A program made the translations under genes and the position numbers. The notes beneath the pieces are model-generated. The model saw nothing but the letters and a program-made list of their open reading frames with translations. It had not been told where the DNA came from and ran no database searches. Positions 20,456 through 29,469 of a DNA stretch of 64,000 bases are shown here, in pieces; the stretch's first letter is position 1; every line of letters starts with the position of its first letter. The DNA comes from an uncultured Desulfosoma sp. (GTDB lineage: Bacteria > Desulfobacterota > Syntrophobacteria > Syntrophobacterales > DSM-9756), in the NCBI GenBank assembly GCA_937960435.1, contig CALGPN010000002.1:82640-146639 (forward strand). The letters run 5' to 3'.

Positions 20456-21883
20456 TTGGTCATGATGAAATGGACCCTGTTTACCCCCGAATTGTACTAT
20501 GTGGCCGTTGCGTCCGTGTTCTTCCTCTGTTCCCTTGAGAAGAAGGCGGACCCCAGGCGTCTGTATCGCTGGGCGGTGATCCTGGCGGGTGTGGGGCTGG
20601 CGGTGACCGTGGCTTGCGCCCGCATGGAGGGGTTCCTGTTTTTCGACTCCTACAAGGTGGATCTCTTCAGCCAGGTCTTCAAGATTTTTCTGGCCCTGGG
20701 AATGTTCTTCGTCACCATGGTCTGTAGCGAGCTCTATGGGATCGAACCGAGAAAGCACGCCGAGTTTTATTTCCTTCTTTCCATCTGCACCCTGGCCATG
20801 ATGATGCTGGTGAGCGCCGTGGAACTGCTGACCATCTACATCGCCCTGGAACTGTCGTCGTACTCACTGTACCTGCTGGTTCCCATGCGACATCGGGCCG
20901 ACGAATACGTGGAGACGGGGATCAAGTATTTCATGGTGGGCGCGACGGCCTCGGCGCTCATGATTTTCGGCATGAGCTATCTTTTCGGTATCACGCACAC
21001 TACCTACGTGGCGGACATCATTCGTAAGCTTCCGGAGGTCTTGAACCAGCCGGCGGCCGTGGTGGGCCTCTTGCTGGCCTTGGGGGGCTTTTTCTTCAAA
21101 CAGGCCCTCTTTCCCTTCCACATCTGGGCGCCGGACGTCTACCAAGGGGCGGCCAATCAAGTGACGACCTACATCGCGACGGCCTCCAAGATGGCCGCCG
21201 CCGCCATGGTGATCCGATTTGTGGGAATGAGCACGGGTCAATCGGAGGTGTTCATTCAGGTTCTGGTGGCTTTGTCCATCCTCTCCATGACCTTCGGGAA
21301 CCTGGTGGCCATCGTCCAAAAAGACATCAAACGCTTGCTGGCCTATTCCAGTATCGCCCATGCAGGCTACATGCTCATCGGGATCCTGTGCATGACCCAG
21401 CGGGGTTATTCCAGCGCGGTTTATTATGCGCTGGCGTATTTGGTTATGAATTTTGCCTGCTTCATGGTCATCATCAAGGTGGCGCCGGACGGACACAATT
21501 TGCAGATCAAGGAACTGGCGGGGTTGCATAAGCGCTCGCCCCTATTGGCCATGACCTTGATGCTGGCCCTTTTCGGGCTGGCGGGCATCCCGCCCACGCT
21601 TGGCTTTACGGGCAAGTTTCTGGTTTTCGCCGCGGCTTTGGAAAAGGGATACCTCATGTTGGTCATTATCGGCATGATCAACGCGACCATATCGCTCTAC
21701 TACTATCTCATCGTCATCAAGGCGGCCTATCTGCTGGAACCCGTGCGGGAATATGGCCCGGTTCGGGTGGATCCGTGGACACGGGTGATGAGCGCCGCTC
21801 TCGTCATCGCCATGGTCTATGTGGGCATCTTTCCTGATCGTTTCGTGGCCCTTGCGGAGGCCGCCGTTTCGGTTCTACCTTAG
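20456..21883 (+). CDS. nuoN: NADH-quinone oxidoreductase subunit N
   Basis: 475 aa; [55 protein letters not shown]. Start TTG 20456 or ATG 20462. Confidence 0.95.
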   Translation: MVMMKWTLFTPELYYVAVASVFFLCSLEKKADPRRLYRWAVILAGVGLAVTVACARMEGFLFFDSYKVDLFSQVFKIFLALGMFFVTMVCSELYGIEPRKHAEFYFLLSICTLAMMMLVSAVELLTIYIALELSSYSLYLLVPMRHRADEYVETGIKYFMVGATASALMIFGMSYLFGITHTTYVADIIRKLPEVLNQPAAVVGLLLALGGFFFKQALFPFHIWAPDVYQGAANQVTTYIATASKMAAAAMVIRFVGMSTGQSEVFIQVLVALSILSMTFGNLVAIVQKDIKRLLAYSSIAHAGYMLIGILCMTQRGYSSAVYYALAYLVMNFACFMVIIKVAPDGHNLQIKELAGLHKRSPLLAMTLMLALFGLAGIPPTLGFTGKFLVFAAALEKGYLMLVIIGMINATISLYYYLIVIKAAYLLEPVREYGPVRVDPWTRVMSAALVIAMVYVGIFPDRFVALAEAAVSVLP

Positions 21884-21924
21884 CGGCGCAGCCGGTTCAT
21901 CTGGAAAGGGACAAGGATAGGACA

Positions 21925-22806
21925 ATGCTGGAACGGCTTAGGGATCTCAGGCAAGACATTGAAGAAAAAGTCCTGGGCACTGTGCGGTCTGCGGTGAAGC
22001 GTGCGGTTCCTTCACCGAAGGAGCCGGAGCCAACGACACGGCCTATCGGGCAATCTTTTTGCGACCTGCAGTCGAAAAAAGCGTGCCTGACCGTGTGCGC
22101 GCCCCGAGGCGAATGCGAGTGCGAGGGCCCGGCGCTCAAAGAAGCGCTGGAAAAGGCTCTGGCGGAGGCCGGGCTGTCCATCGCGGTGGGGGAAGCGAAG
22201 ACGGGCTGTTCGGGTCGGTGTGAACTCGGGCCTTTTATTGGCTTTCCCCAAAAGGGCTTCTTTTACCTGAAGGTCGCCCCGGAGGCGGCCCGGGAGGTGG
22301 TGCGTGAAACCGTGCAGCGGGGTCGGCTGCTGTTTCCCTATCTTTCCGTCAGCCCGGACCGGTCCTATCGGACGGACATCCTTTACGATCGTTTCAGCGG
22401 GCTTCTCGCTGCCATCGATGACACGGTCTGCATGGTGGAAGTGGCTCGGTACTTCTTGGCCTTCGAGGAAGGGCTTTCCTGCGGCAAATGTGTTCCATGC
22501 CGGCTGGGAATCAAGAGGATTGAAGAGGCTCTGGATCGGATCGTGGCCGGAGAAGGCACGATGGACGATTTGGAACAGATCGGGATCCTCTGCGAGACCC
22601 TGATTTACGCGCCCCATTGCCAATTCGCCATGGCAAGCACAAAGCCTGTGCTCAGTGCCGTCACCTATTTCCGGGATGAATTTATCGAACATATTGAAAA
22701 GAAAGAATGCCGCGCCGGGGTGTGCCCGGCTTTGGTCGAGATCCAAAAGAAGAAAGCTTTTCGTGAACGGATGGCCGAGGCGGCGAAGAAGAAAAAGAAG
22801 AAATGA
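21925..22806 (+). CDS. NuoF-like fragment subunit: N-terminal [2Fe-2S] thioredoxin-like region plus NuoF C-terminal [4Fe-4S] (N3) domain, lacking FMN/NADH-binding domain
   Basis: CLTVCAPRGECECEG...TGCSGRCELGPFIGFP; N3-type CMVEVARYFLAFEEGLSCGKCVPCRLGIKRIEEAL; no GRGGGGFPTG-type motif. Confidence 0.8.
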   Translation: MLERLRDLRQDIEEKVLGTVRSAVKRAVPSPKEPEPTTRPIGQSFCDLQSKKACLTVCAPRGECECEGPALKEALEKALAEAGLSIAVGEAKTGCSGRCELGPFIGFPQKGFFYLKVAPEAAREVVRETVQRGRLLFPYLSVSPDRSYRTDILYDRFSGLLAAIDDTVCMVEVARYFLAFEEGLSCGKCVPCRLGIKRIEEALDRIVAGEGTMDDLEQIGILCETLIYAPHCQFAMASTKPVLSAVTYFRDEFIEHIEKKECRAGVCPALVEIQKKKAFRERMAEAAKKKKKK

Positions 22807-22908
22807 AGCCGGTGCGAGCCAAATCCATCGCACCGGACACTCGAAAGTCGGAGCGGCCGTGGCCGCGATTTCGCAGGAACGTGCTCCCGCGCGTTCGAGA
22901 GAAGAGGG

Positions 22909-25233
22909 ATGGGACATATGGCGACGATCACGTTAAAGATCAATGGCCAAGAAGTGCAGGTGGAAGAGGGGGCGACCATTCTCGATGCAGCGAAGAAGGC
23001 CGGGGTTTATATCCCCACGCTGTGTTACCATCCTTATCTGCCGCTGGAAGAAGCCTGCCGTATTTGTGTCGTGGAAGACGTCCGCCGGGGCTGGTCCACC
23101 TTGGTGGCTGCCTGCGTTTTTCCGGCCCGCCAAGGGATGGTCATTGAAACGGATTCGGAAAAGGTTCAGGAATCGCGCAAGACCATCCTCGAACTCTTGT
23201 TGTCGGATCATCCCAATGCCTGCATGACCTGCCAGGCGACGGGGGATTGCGAACTGCAGGACTTGGCTTACCGCTTCCGCGTCAAGGCCGACGCGTACCC
23301 GGGGGAACGGCACAAGCATCCGGTGGATTCGGATCCCAACCCCTATCTCCATATCGACATGAACAAGTGCGTCCTCTGTCGGCGGTGCATTCGAGCGTGC
23401 CACGATGTCCAAGGGGCGGACATTTGGACCAAGGTAGGTCGGGGTTTCGAACAGCGCATTTCCACGGCCTTCGAACTCCCGCTTCAGGAGGCCGGCTGTG
23501 AATTTTGCGGCCATTGCGCCGACTTTTGCCCGGTGGATGCCATCGGCTTTCGATCGGGCCGCTATGAAATGCGGGCATGGCAACTCCAAAAAGGCACGAC
23601 CATCTGCCTCCAGTGCCCCATGGGCTGCGGCGCCGTCTATGACACCTATAAGGGCAAAGTGGTGACGGTCCACGGGGATTTCAAGGCGCCGTCCAACACG
23701 GGTGCTTTGTGTAAGGTGGGTCGGTTCAACTACAATTTCGTGAACACGCCGGACCGGCTGCAGACAGCCTACGTCCGAGACGGCTCAGGCGATCACGCCC
23801 CGACCACCGTGGATGCGGCGCTGGATACGGCCGCGGCGAAACTCGCCGAAATCGTGGAAAAACACGGCGGTGCGGCGGTGGGCGTTTTGGCCGGCGGGAT
23901 GCTCACCAACGAAGAATACTACCTGCTGCAGAAACTGGCCCGCGGTGCGCTCAAGACAAACAATGTGGACAACGTGGCCGGGCCTTGGCAGTTGCCGCTC
24001 TATGAAGGCTTAAGCAGCAGCCTCGGCTGGGGGGCCATGACGAATCCTTTGGACGACATCGCTCTGGCCAAGAGCCTCCTGGTGCTGGGATCCAACACCT
24101 TGGAAAAACACGCCATCGCGGCCCTTCGAGCCCGAAAGGCCGTGCGGAACGGCGCGGTGATGATTGTGGCGCATCCGGATCGGGTGGCGCTGACGAAGAA
24201 CGCCGAAAAACACCTGGCCATCCAGCCGGGTTCCGAATCCAGCCTGCTGTGCGGCTTTCTCAAGGTGATCGTCTCGGAAAAGCTTTTTGACGCCGCCTTT
24301 GTGGAAAAACACACCCAGGAATTCGACAAGCTCGAACGAAGCCTGGAAAAAATCACCCTCAAGGATGTGGCCGAACGGACGGGCCTCACCGAAGAGGCTA
24401 TCCAGGACGCCGCACGGCTCTACGCTTCCAAACGGCCGAGTTTCCTCATCTACGGTGCGGACATGGCCCAGGAACCCGCCAACGAATCCCTGTACCGCAT
24501 GGGGGCCGCCCTGCAGATGCTCTTGGGCAGTGTGGGTGTGCCCGGAGGCGGCTTTGCGGCCATGGGGGTGAGCGGAAACGCCCAAGGGGCCGCGGATTTT
24601 GGGGCGTGGCCCAAGTATTTGCCCGGGTATCGAAGCGTCTCCCAGGCAGCTGCCCGAAAGACCGTAAGCAACCTTTGGGGGGTGGAAGTGCCCGGTGAGG
24701 GCGGGTTGAGTTGGCCGCAGATGTTCGAAGCCATCGAAAAGGGAGAGCTGAAAGCCCTGTATGTGGTCGGGGTGAATCCCTTTGAATTGGGGCTGCCGGA
24801 ACGGGCGGTGGAAAGCGCTCTGGCGAAACTCCAACTGCTCGTCGTTCAGGATTGCTCGAAAACCAAGGCGGCCGATTACGCCCATGTGGTGCTTCCCGGG
24901 GCCGCCTTCATGGAAAAGGACGGAACGGCCGTCAACTGCGAACGCCGCGTGCAGAAATTGACCGCGGTCATGGCCCCTTTGGGGGATGCCCGGGCCGACT
25001 TCGACCTTATCCAAGGACTCCTTGGGCGGCTGAAGGCGGATCTCGCTCCGGCGGACCGCGCCCAAGCCTTTGACGAAGCCGTGCAGCTCATCAAAGACAT
25101 GGGCCCCCTGCGCTACGCCGCTCTGGGTGAAAAAGGGCCGTGCTGGCCGATCCGGGAAGACGGCTCGGGCACGGATCGGCTTCCCCTTTCCGAAGACAAA
25201 CCCTCGCTGAAATTCTTCGCCGCCCGCCTCTAA
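22909..25233 (+). CDS. nuoG: NADH-quinone oxidoreductase subunit G (formate-dehydrogenase-like molybdopterin fold)
   Basis: N-terminal 2Fe-2S and HxxxCxxC region, two 4Fe-4S, CLQCPMGCGAVYDTYKGKV; position at end of nuo operon. Confidence 0.88.
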   Translation: MGHMATITLKINGQEVQVEEGATILDAAKKAGVYIPTLCYHPYLPLEEACRICVVEDVRRGWSTLVAACVFPARQGMVIETDSEKVQESRKTILELLLSDHPNACMTCQATGDCELQDLAYRFRVKADAYPGERHKHPVDSDPNPYLHIDMNKCVLCRRCIRACHDVQGADIWTKVGRGFEQRISTAFELPLQEAGCEFCGHCADFCPVDAIGFRSGRYEMRAWQLQKGTTICLQCPMGCGAVYDTYKGKVVTVHGDFKAPSNTGALCKVGRFNYNFVNTPDRLQTAYVRDGSGDHAPTTVDAALDTAAAKLAEIVEKHGGAAVGVLAGGMLTNEEYYLLQKLARGALKTNNVDNVAGPWQLPLYEGLSSSLGWGAMTNPLDDIALAKSLLVLGSNTLEKHAIAALRARKAVRNGAVMIVAHPDRVALTKNAEKHLAIQPGSESSLLCGFLKVIVSEKLFDAAFVEKHTQEFDKLERSLEKITLKDVAERTGLTEEAIQDAARLYASKRPSFLIYGADMAQEPANESLYRMGAALQMLLGSVGVPGGGFAAMGVSGNAQGAADFGAWPKYLPGYRSVSQAAARKTVSNLWGVEVPGEGGLSWPQMFEAIEKGELKALYVVGVNPFELGLPERAVESALAKLQLLVVQDCSKTKAADYAHVVLPGAAFMEKDGTAVNCERRVQKLTAVMAPLGDARADFDLIQGLLGRLKADLAPADRAQAFDEAVQLIKDMGPLRYAALGEKGPCWPIREDGSGTDRLPLSEDKPSLKFFAARL

Positions 25234-25250
25234 AAACTAGGAAGACCTGC

Positions 25251-25275
25251 GGCCCTGTGCATGCCGCACAGGGCC
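25251..25275 (+). terminator. Strong hairpin downstream of nuoG (no U-tract)
   Basis: Perfect 10-bp stem GGCCCTGTGC / GCACAGGGCC, 5-nt loop ATGCC. Confidence 0.5.
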
Positions 25276-25647
25276 CAATGGACGGTCGCCGGCAGGGCCC
25301 TTAAGCCGTCGGCGGGCAACGGCGCCGACGGATCCCCAGAGCCCGGAAGCTTCACGCCTATGTGAGAACGAGCGGACATCTTCGACCTTCCCACACGGAT
25401 CCGGCCAACCGGACGGTCCACTCGCCGTCGGCGCGGATCTGCCTCCCCGTTGATTGTGTCCTCATCGCCGACTTCCTTTTTTTTCCACGAGATCACAAGG
25501 GATCCCCCATGGAAATCCGGACGCACCTGACGGGTAAACGGCTGGACGAGAATGACTTGTGTGTTAACCTGTTGGAGAGAAAAAGCCCGCAATTTAAAAT
25601 CAACGAGGAAGTGAGCTCTTGAATAAGGCACTTGGAGAGGCACCGCT

Positions 25648-26058
25648 ATGATCGCCCAAGACATTCGACGGATTCAGCGTCTAGGTCATTTTAATAAGGC
25701 ACTGAGTCAATTGACAAAATTTATTGATAAGGGAAAATTGAACGAACTCGAAAAACATGGGTTAATACAGGCTTTTGAGTATACCTATGAACTTTACTGG
25801 AACACTTTAAAGGATTATTTTGAAGGTCAAGGACAAACGAACATTCATGGCAGCAGAGACGCGATCCTCCTCGCTTGTCGGCGCGGCCTGATCGAAGATG
25901 GCGAGACCTGGATGGATATGATGAAAAGGAGAACCCTGACCAGCCACACCTACAACGAAGATGTTGCCGAGCATATTGCCGGAAAAATTATCAACCTTTA
26001 CTTCTCGGAGTTTCTAAGGCTGAAAACCAAAATGGAATCATTGAAAGAGGTGTTCTGA
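25648..26058 (+). CDS. HEPN protein (HepT / HI0074-family nucleotidyltransferase substrate-binding protein)
   Basis: 136 aa helical; RX4HXY motif R-TLTS-H-T-Y at 25930-25953. Confidence 0.85.
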   Translation: MIAQDIRRIQRLGHFNKALSQLTKFIDKGKLNELEKHGLIQAFEYTYELYWNTLKDYFEGQGQTNIHGSRDAILLACRRGLIEDGETWMDMMKRRTLTSHTYNEDVAEHIAGKIINLYFSEFLRLKTKMESLKEVF

Positions 26059-26060
26059 CA

Positions 26061-26288
26061 TTGCGCCTCGGCTTGAAAGAACACTCCATCCGAAAAATTT
26101 GTGCTGTTCTTGCGCGCTATCCCCAAGTGGATCAAGCGATTTTATTGGGTGAGATCGATGATTTGCTTTTGCCTTATACTTTCGATTTATCTATTTTTCA
26201 CCAGATCCGCGACCCCGATGTTCTAGACCATATCCAACGCGTGGGCAAAGTGTTCTACGAGAAAGCTGCAGAAAAGACCTTAGGGTGA
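26061..26288 (+). pseudogene. MNT-type nucleotidyltransferase remnant with internal in-frame deletion of the catalytic segment
   Basis: Family N-terminus (LRLGLKEHSIRKICAVLARYPQVDQAILLG) joined directly to family C-terminus (EIDDLLLPYTFDLSIFHQIRDPDVLDHIQRVGKVFYEKA); GSX10DXD missing. Confidence 0.75.
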
Positions 26289-26318
26289 TCCCTAGCTTAG
26301 GCGTCTCACGGTGCCGCC

Positions 26319-26432
26319 ATCCACCGATGGAGGAAGCGGCCTTGAGTTTAGGCCCGTGCGGCCTTTTTCGAGAATCCCAAGAGGAACCGAGAATAAAGGG
26401 TTCGTTTATTCCCCCCGGCAGCGGATGGGCCT
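26319..26432. repeat. Direct repeat copy A (~114 bp)
   Basis: atccaccgatggaggaagcggccttgagtttaggcccgtgcggcctttttcgagaatcccaag...ccggcagcggatgggcct; near-identical to 27596-27708. Confidence 0.95.
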
Positions 26433-26777
26433 TTGCTCATGGGGTACTGAGGCGTGATTCGGCCTGCGCCGCTCGTTAGGATTTTGAAATGACCGCCTCT
26501 AACCTTACGGTCTGAGATAGCATAGAGTGTCTTCAAATCATGGACCTTTTGTCCGAGCAACGCGCTGACCTTCCCTCCATCGCAGTGGCAAAATGCCATA
26601 GAGCTTTGTGGACCTATGGGAAACTTTCAACCTCCTTCTAGGCTTGGACGGAGAAAAGCTCAAGGTGTAAAGTAAAAACTAGTGGACTTCTCTTTACTGC
26701 CGCGGGCCTCGGGCAAGGGGCGCACGGTCGCTCCATGCTTTTCCACCTCAAGGCTTTTTTCGGGCATGGAGGTTTAT

Positions 26778-27080
26778 ATGAGTCGGCAAGTGGATATTCC
26801 CAAAGACAAGATTGCCCATTTTTGCCGCCGCAACCATATCCGCTCTCTGTCGCTCTTCGGTTCGGCTTTGCATGGCGACCTTCGCCCGGATAGCGACATA
26901 GACATTCTGGTCGAGTTCAGTCCGGAGCACACCCCCGGCTTGCTTGGTATGGCGCGCCTTGAACGAGAATTATCGCTCCTGCTGGGGCGCCGGGTCGACC
27001 TGCGCACGCCTGAAGACTTGAGCCGCCGTTTTCGTAAACAAGTGCTCGAAGAAGCGGAGGTGTACTATGCGCAAGGGTGA
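26778..27080 (+). CDS. MNT-domain nucleotidyltransferase antitoxin (MntA-like)
   Basis: [23 protein letters not shown] matches GSX10DXD; alternative ATG at 26766. Confidence 0.88.
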   Translation: MSRQVDIPKDKIAHFCRRNHIRSLSLFGSALHGDLRPDSDIDILVEFSPEHTPGLLGMARLERELSLLLGRRVDLRTPEDLSRRFRKQVLEEAEVYYAQG

Positions 27081-27405
27081 TGCCTTCCGCCTCCGGCACA
27101 TGCTGGATGCGGCGTGTGAGGCGGTCTCATTCGCCCGAGGGAGGAGGCGTGCTGATCTCGATCAAGACCGAATGCTGGTATTAGCGTTGGTTAAGGACAT
27201 CGAAATCATCGGCGAGGCCGCTTGCCAAGTCTCGCCGGCAACCCGTGGTCAACTTCCACATATTCCGTGGGAAGACATCATCGGCATGCGCCATCGGCTG
27301 GTGCATGGCTATTTTGACATCAACCTCAACGTTCTCTGGAAGACCATTGAGGAAGACCTGCCACCGCTCATTGCACTGCTCGAGCGGGAGGTCGCTGAGA
27401 AGTGA
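27067..27405 (+). CDS. HepT-like HEPN ribonuclease toxin (DUF86)
   Basis: [16 protein letters not shown] contains RX4HXY; overlaps upstream mntA by 14 nt. Confidence 0.9.
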   Translation: MRKGDAFRLRHMLDAACEAVSFARGRRRADLDQDRMLVLALVKDIEIIGEAACQVSPATRGQLPHIPWEDIIGMRHRLVHGYFDINLNVLWKTIEEDLPPLIALLEREVAEK

Positions 27406-27595
27406 ACCTTCAAGGAGAAACTGTCCTTCGGCACCGGAGCACATTCCCGCACTACGGGATAAACGAGTCGTCGACTTGGCTTCCTGCTGGACAACATCTT
27501 CGTCATGAGTCTGAACAAAAGTCGCCCTGAAGTTACTAAGGAACGATCGGCCGCCTGCAAAGATCTCATCAGCTCAGGGGGTTGACCCTATCATG

Positions 27596-27708
27596 ATCCA
27601 CCGATGGAGGAAGCGGCCTTGAGTTTAGGCCCGTGCGGCCTTTTTCGAGAATCCCAAGCGGAACTGAGAACAAAGGGTCCGTCTCATCCCCCGGCAGCGG
27701 ATGGGCCT
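27596..27708. repeat. Direct repeat copy B (~113 bp)
   Basis: Same orientation as copy A at 26319-26432; a few scattered substitutions. Confidence 0.95.
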
Positions 27709-28227
27709 GCGCGGCCGAGCGACAAAGGCCGGATGCGGGTTTTTCCGGCCTTGAGTTTTTCGACATGATCTTCTCGAATCCTCGGCTCGAGAAGCAGCTG
27801 CAGATGGCTCAAGGCCGCCTCCTTTTTGTCCGAATTATGGAAGAAACCATTCGCTGTGTCCTACGGGCAGGTCGAGAATGTCGGGGGCTCTTTTGGGGAC
27901 GGACCACGCCCCCGAGAAGCCCTCTTGCAGCGCCGGATGCCCTGGTATTTCTCCAATATGATAGAGAACCTTCCCGAAATTCGACCGGGCGGCGGGAGGC
28001 CGTATTGGAAAAAACTTCGGCGCCGGCCCCATGGATCCATCCTCGTGGGTTATCGGCCTCACGGGGCCGATACTCCCAGAGTCTGGAACCCCCCGCTCTC
28101 GGAGAAGCTTTCAAGGAGCCTTGTCGCGGCTCGGCCGTGGGGCTTGTCTCTCGGGAAGGGGTTTGACAAAAAGGCGGCGGGGCACTAAGGAGCATCCCAA
28201 AAAGGGCCGTCTGAGGTTATCTTTGCC

Positions 28228-29376
28228 GTGCGAACCGAGCTGGATGAAAACACCCGAGCCTGGCTTCAGCTGAAGCTCACCCCGGCGCTGGGGAATGTTT
28301 CCCTGCTAAGGCTGTTGGAGCGTTTCGGCTCGCCCGAAGCCGTGTGCGCGGCCCGGGGAAAGGATGTGGCCTCGGTTCCGGGCCTGCGGCGCGAAGCCCA
28401 GGAAGCGCTCGCATCCAAGAGCACGATGCGCCCCGTGGATGACGAATGGCAGGCCCTGCGCGCCCACGGATGGGGACTCGTGTGCCTTGGAGATGCGGAT
28501 TATCCAAACAACTTGAAAAACATCGCGGATCCGCCCGCGGTCCTGTACACAACAGGACCGCTGCAGCCGAGGGACCTGGTGGCCGTCGCGGTTGTGGGCT
28601 CCCGATCGGCGTCGCCCTTGGGCCTTGTTTTCACGGAACGGCTTTGCGCCGATCTGGCCCGCCGCGGCGTGACGGTGGTGAGCGGTTTCGCCTTGGGGAT
28701 CGACAGCGCCGCCCATCGCGGGGCCGTCAAGGCCGGCGGGCGAACTCTGGCGGTTTTGGGCTGCGGCCTTGACGTCATTTATCCCCGGCCCAACGCAGAC
28801 CTTCGAGCCGCCGTAATGGCGCATGGCGGCTTTTTGAGCGAATTTCCCTTGGGCACTCCGCCCTGTGCCGGCCATTTCCCCCAAAGAAACCGCATTATCA
28901 GCGGCTTGAGCCTGGGGGTCGTAGTGGTGGAAGCCACGGCCAAGAGCGGGTCGCTCATCACAGCCCGCTATGCTTTGGAACAAGGCCGGGAGGTCTTCGC
29001 CGTCCCCGGAGCGGCCGGAAACATGCGAAGTCTCGGGCCCCACCTTCTGCTGCGTCAAGGGGCCGTCCTTGTGGAATGCGCCGACGATATCCTGGAGCAC
29101 CTCAAACCCATGATCCGGCCTAGTGTCAAAGCGTCCGCCGCCGAGCCGCCTCCCTCGACAGGGCACGACGAACCCGAGAAAAGCCCCTCTGGCGAAAATC
29201 TTTCCCCGTTAGAAACGACCGTTTTGGGGCTTCTGGGATCGGAACCCGTCCATGCGGACCGGCTCTGCCGAGAAAGCGGGCTGGGGGCGGCTGCGGTCAC
29301 GGCGGCTCTCATGGCCTTGGAAATCAAAGGCCTTGTGCGACAGCTGCCCGGCAAGTATTTTATGCGCCTTTTGTGA
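28228..29376 (+). CDS. dprA: DNA-processing protein DprA
   Basis: VAVVGSRSASPLG, VSGFALGIDSAAHRGAVKAGGRTLAVLGCGLDVIYP, FPQRNRIISGLS. Confidence 0.95.
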   Translation: MRTELDENTRAWLQLKLTPALGNVSLLRLLERFGSPEAVCAARGKDVASVPGLRREAQEALASKSTMRPVDDEWQALRAHGWGLVCLGDADYPNNLKNIADPPAVLYTTGPLQPRDLVAVAVVGSRSASPLGLVFTERLCADLARRGVTVVSGFALGIDSAAHRGAVKAGGRTLAVLGCGLDVIYPRPNADLRAAVMAHGGFLSEFPLGTPPCAGHFPQRNRIISGLSLGVVVVEATAKSGSLITARYALEQGREVFAVPGAAGNMRSLGPHLLLRQGAVLVECADDILEHLKPMIRPSVKASAAEPPPSTGHDEPEKSPSGENLSPLETTVLGLLGSEPVHADRLCRESGLGAAAVTAALMALEIKGLVRQLPGKYFMRLL

Positions 29377-29469
29377 ACCAAAGAGGTAGCGGAACCGGCC
29401 GACGAATTCCTTTCAGGATTTTGCCGGAAATGCCGAATCAAAGAGTGATCGACAATTCACGGGGGAAGA

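Noticed and set aside
22909-25233. Annotation as catalytic formate dehydrogenase alpha subunit
   Set aside because: Catalytic Sec/Cys-His position appears replaced by Trp-Gln and the gene closes a complete nuo operon, so NuoG is preferred.
25362-25622. Small ORF (86 aa) upstream of the first hepT
   Set aside because: No family resemblance and low-complexity start; not distinguishable from random ORF.
26348-26599. Minus-strand ORF (83 aa) between the two TA modules
   Set aside because: Overlaps repeat copy A, has no recognisable motif and no clear ribosome-binding context; could be a decayed element remnant but cannot be supported.
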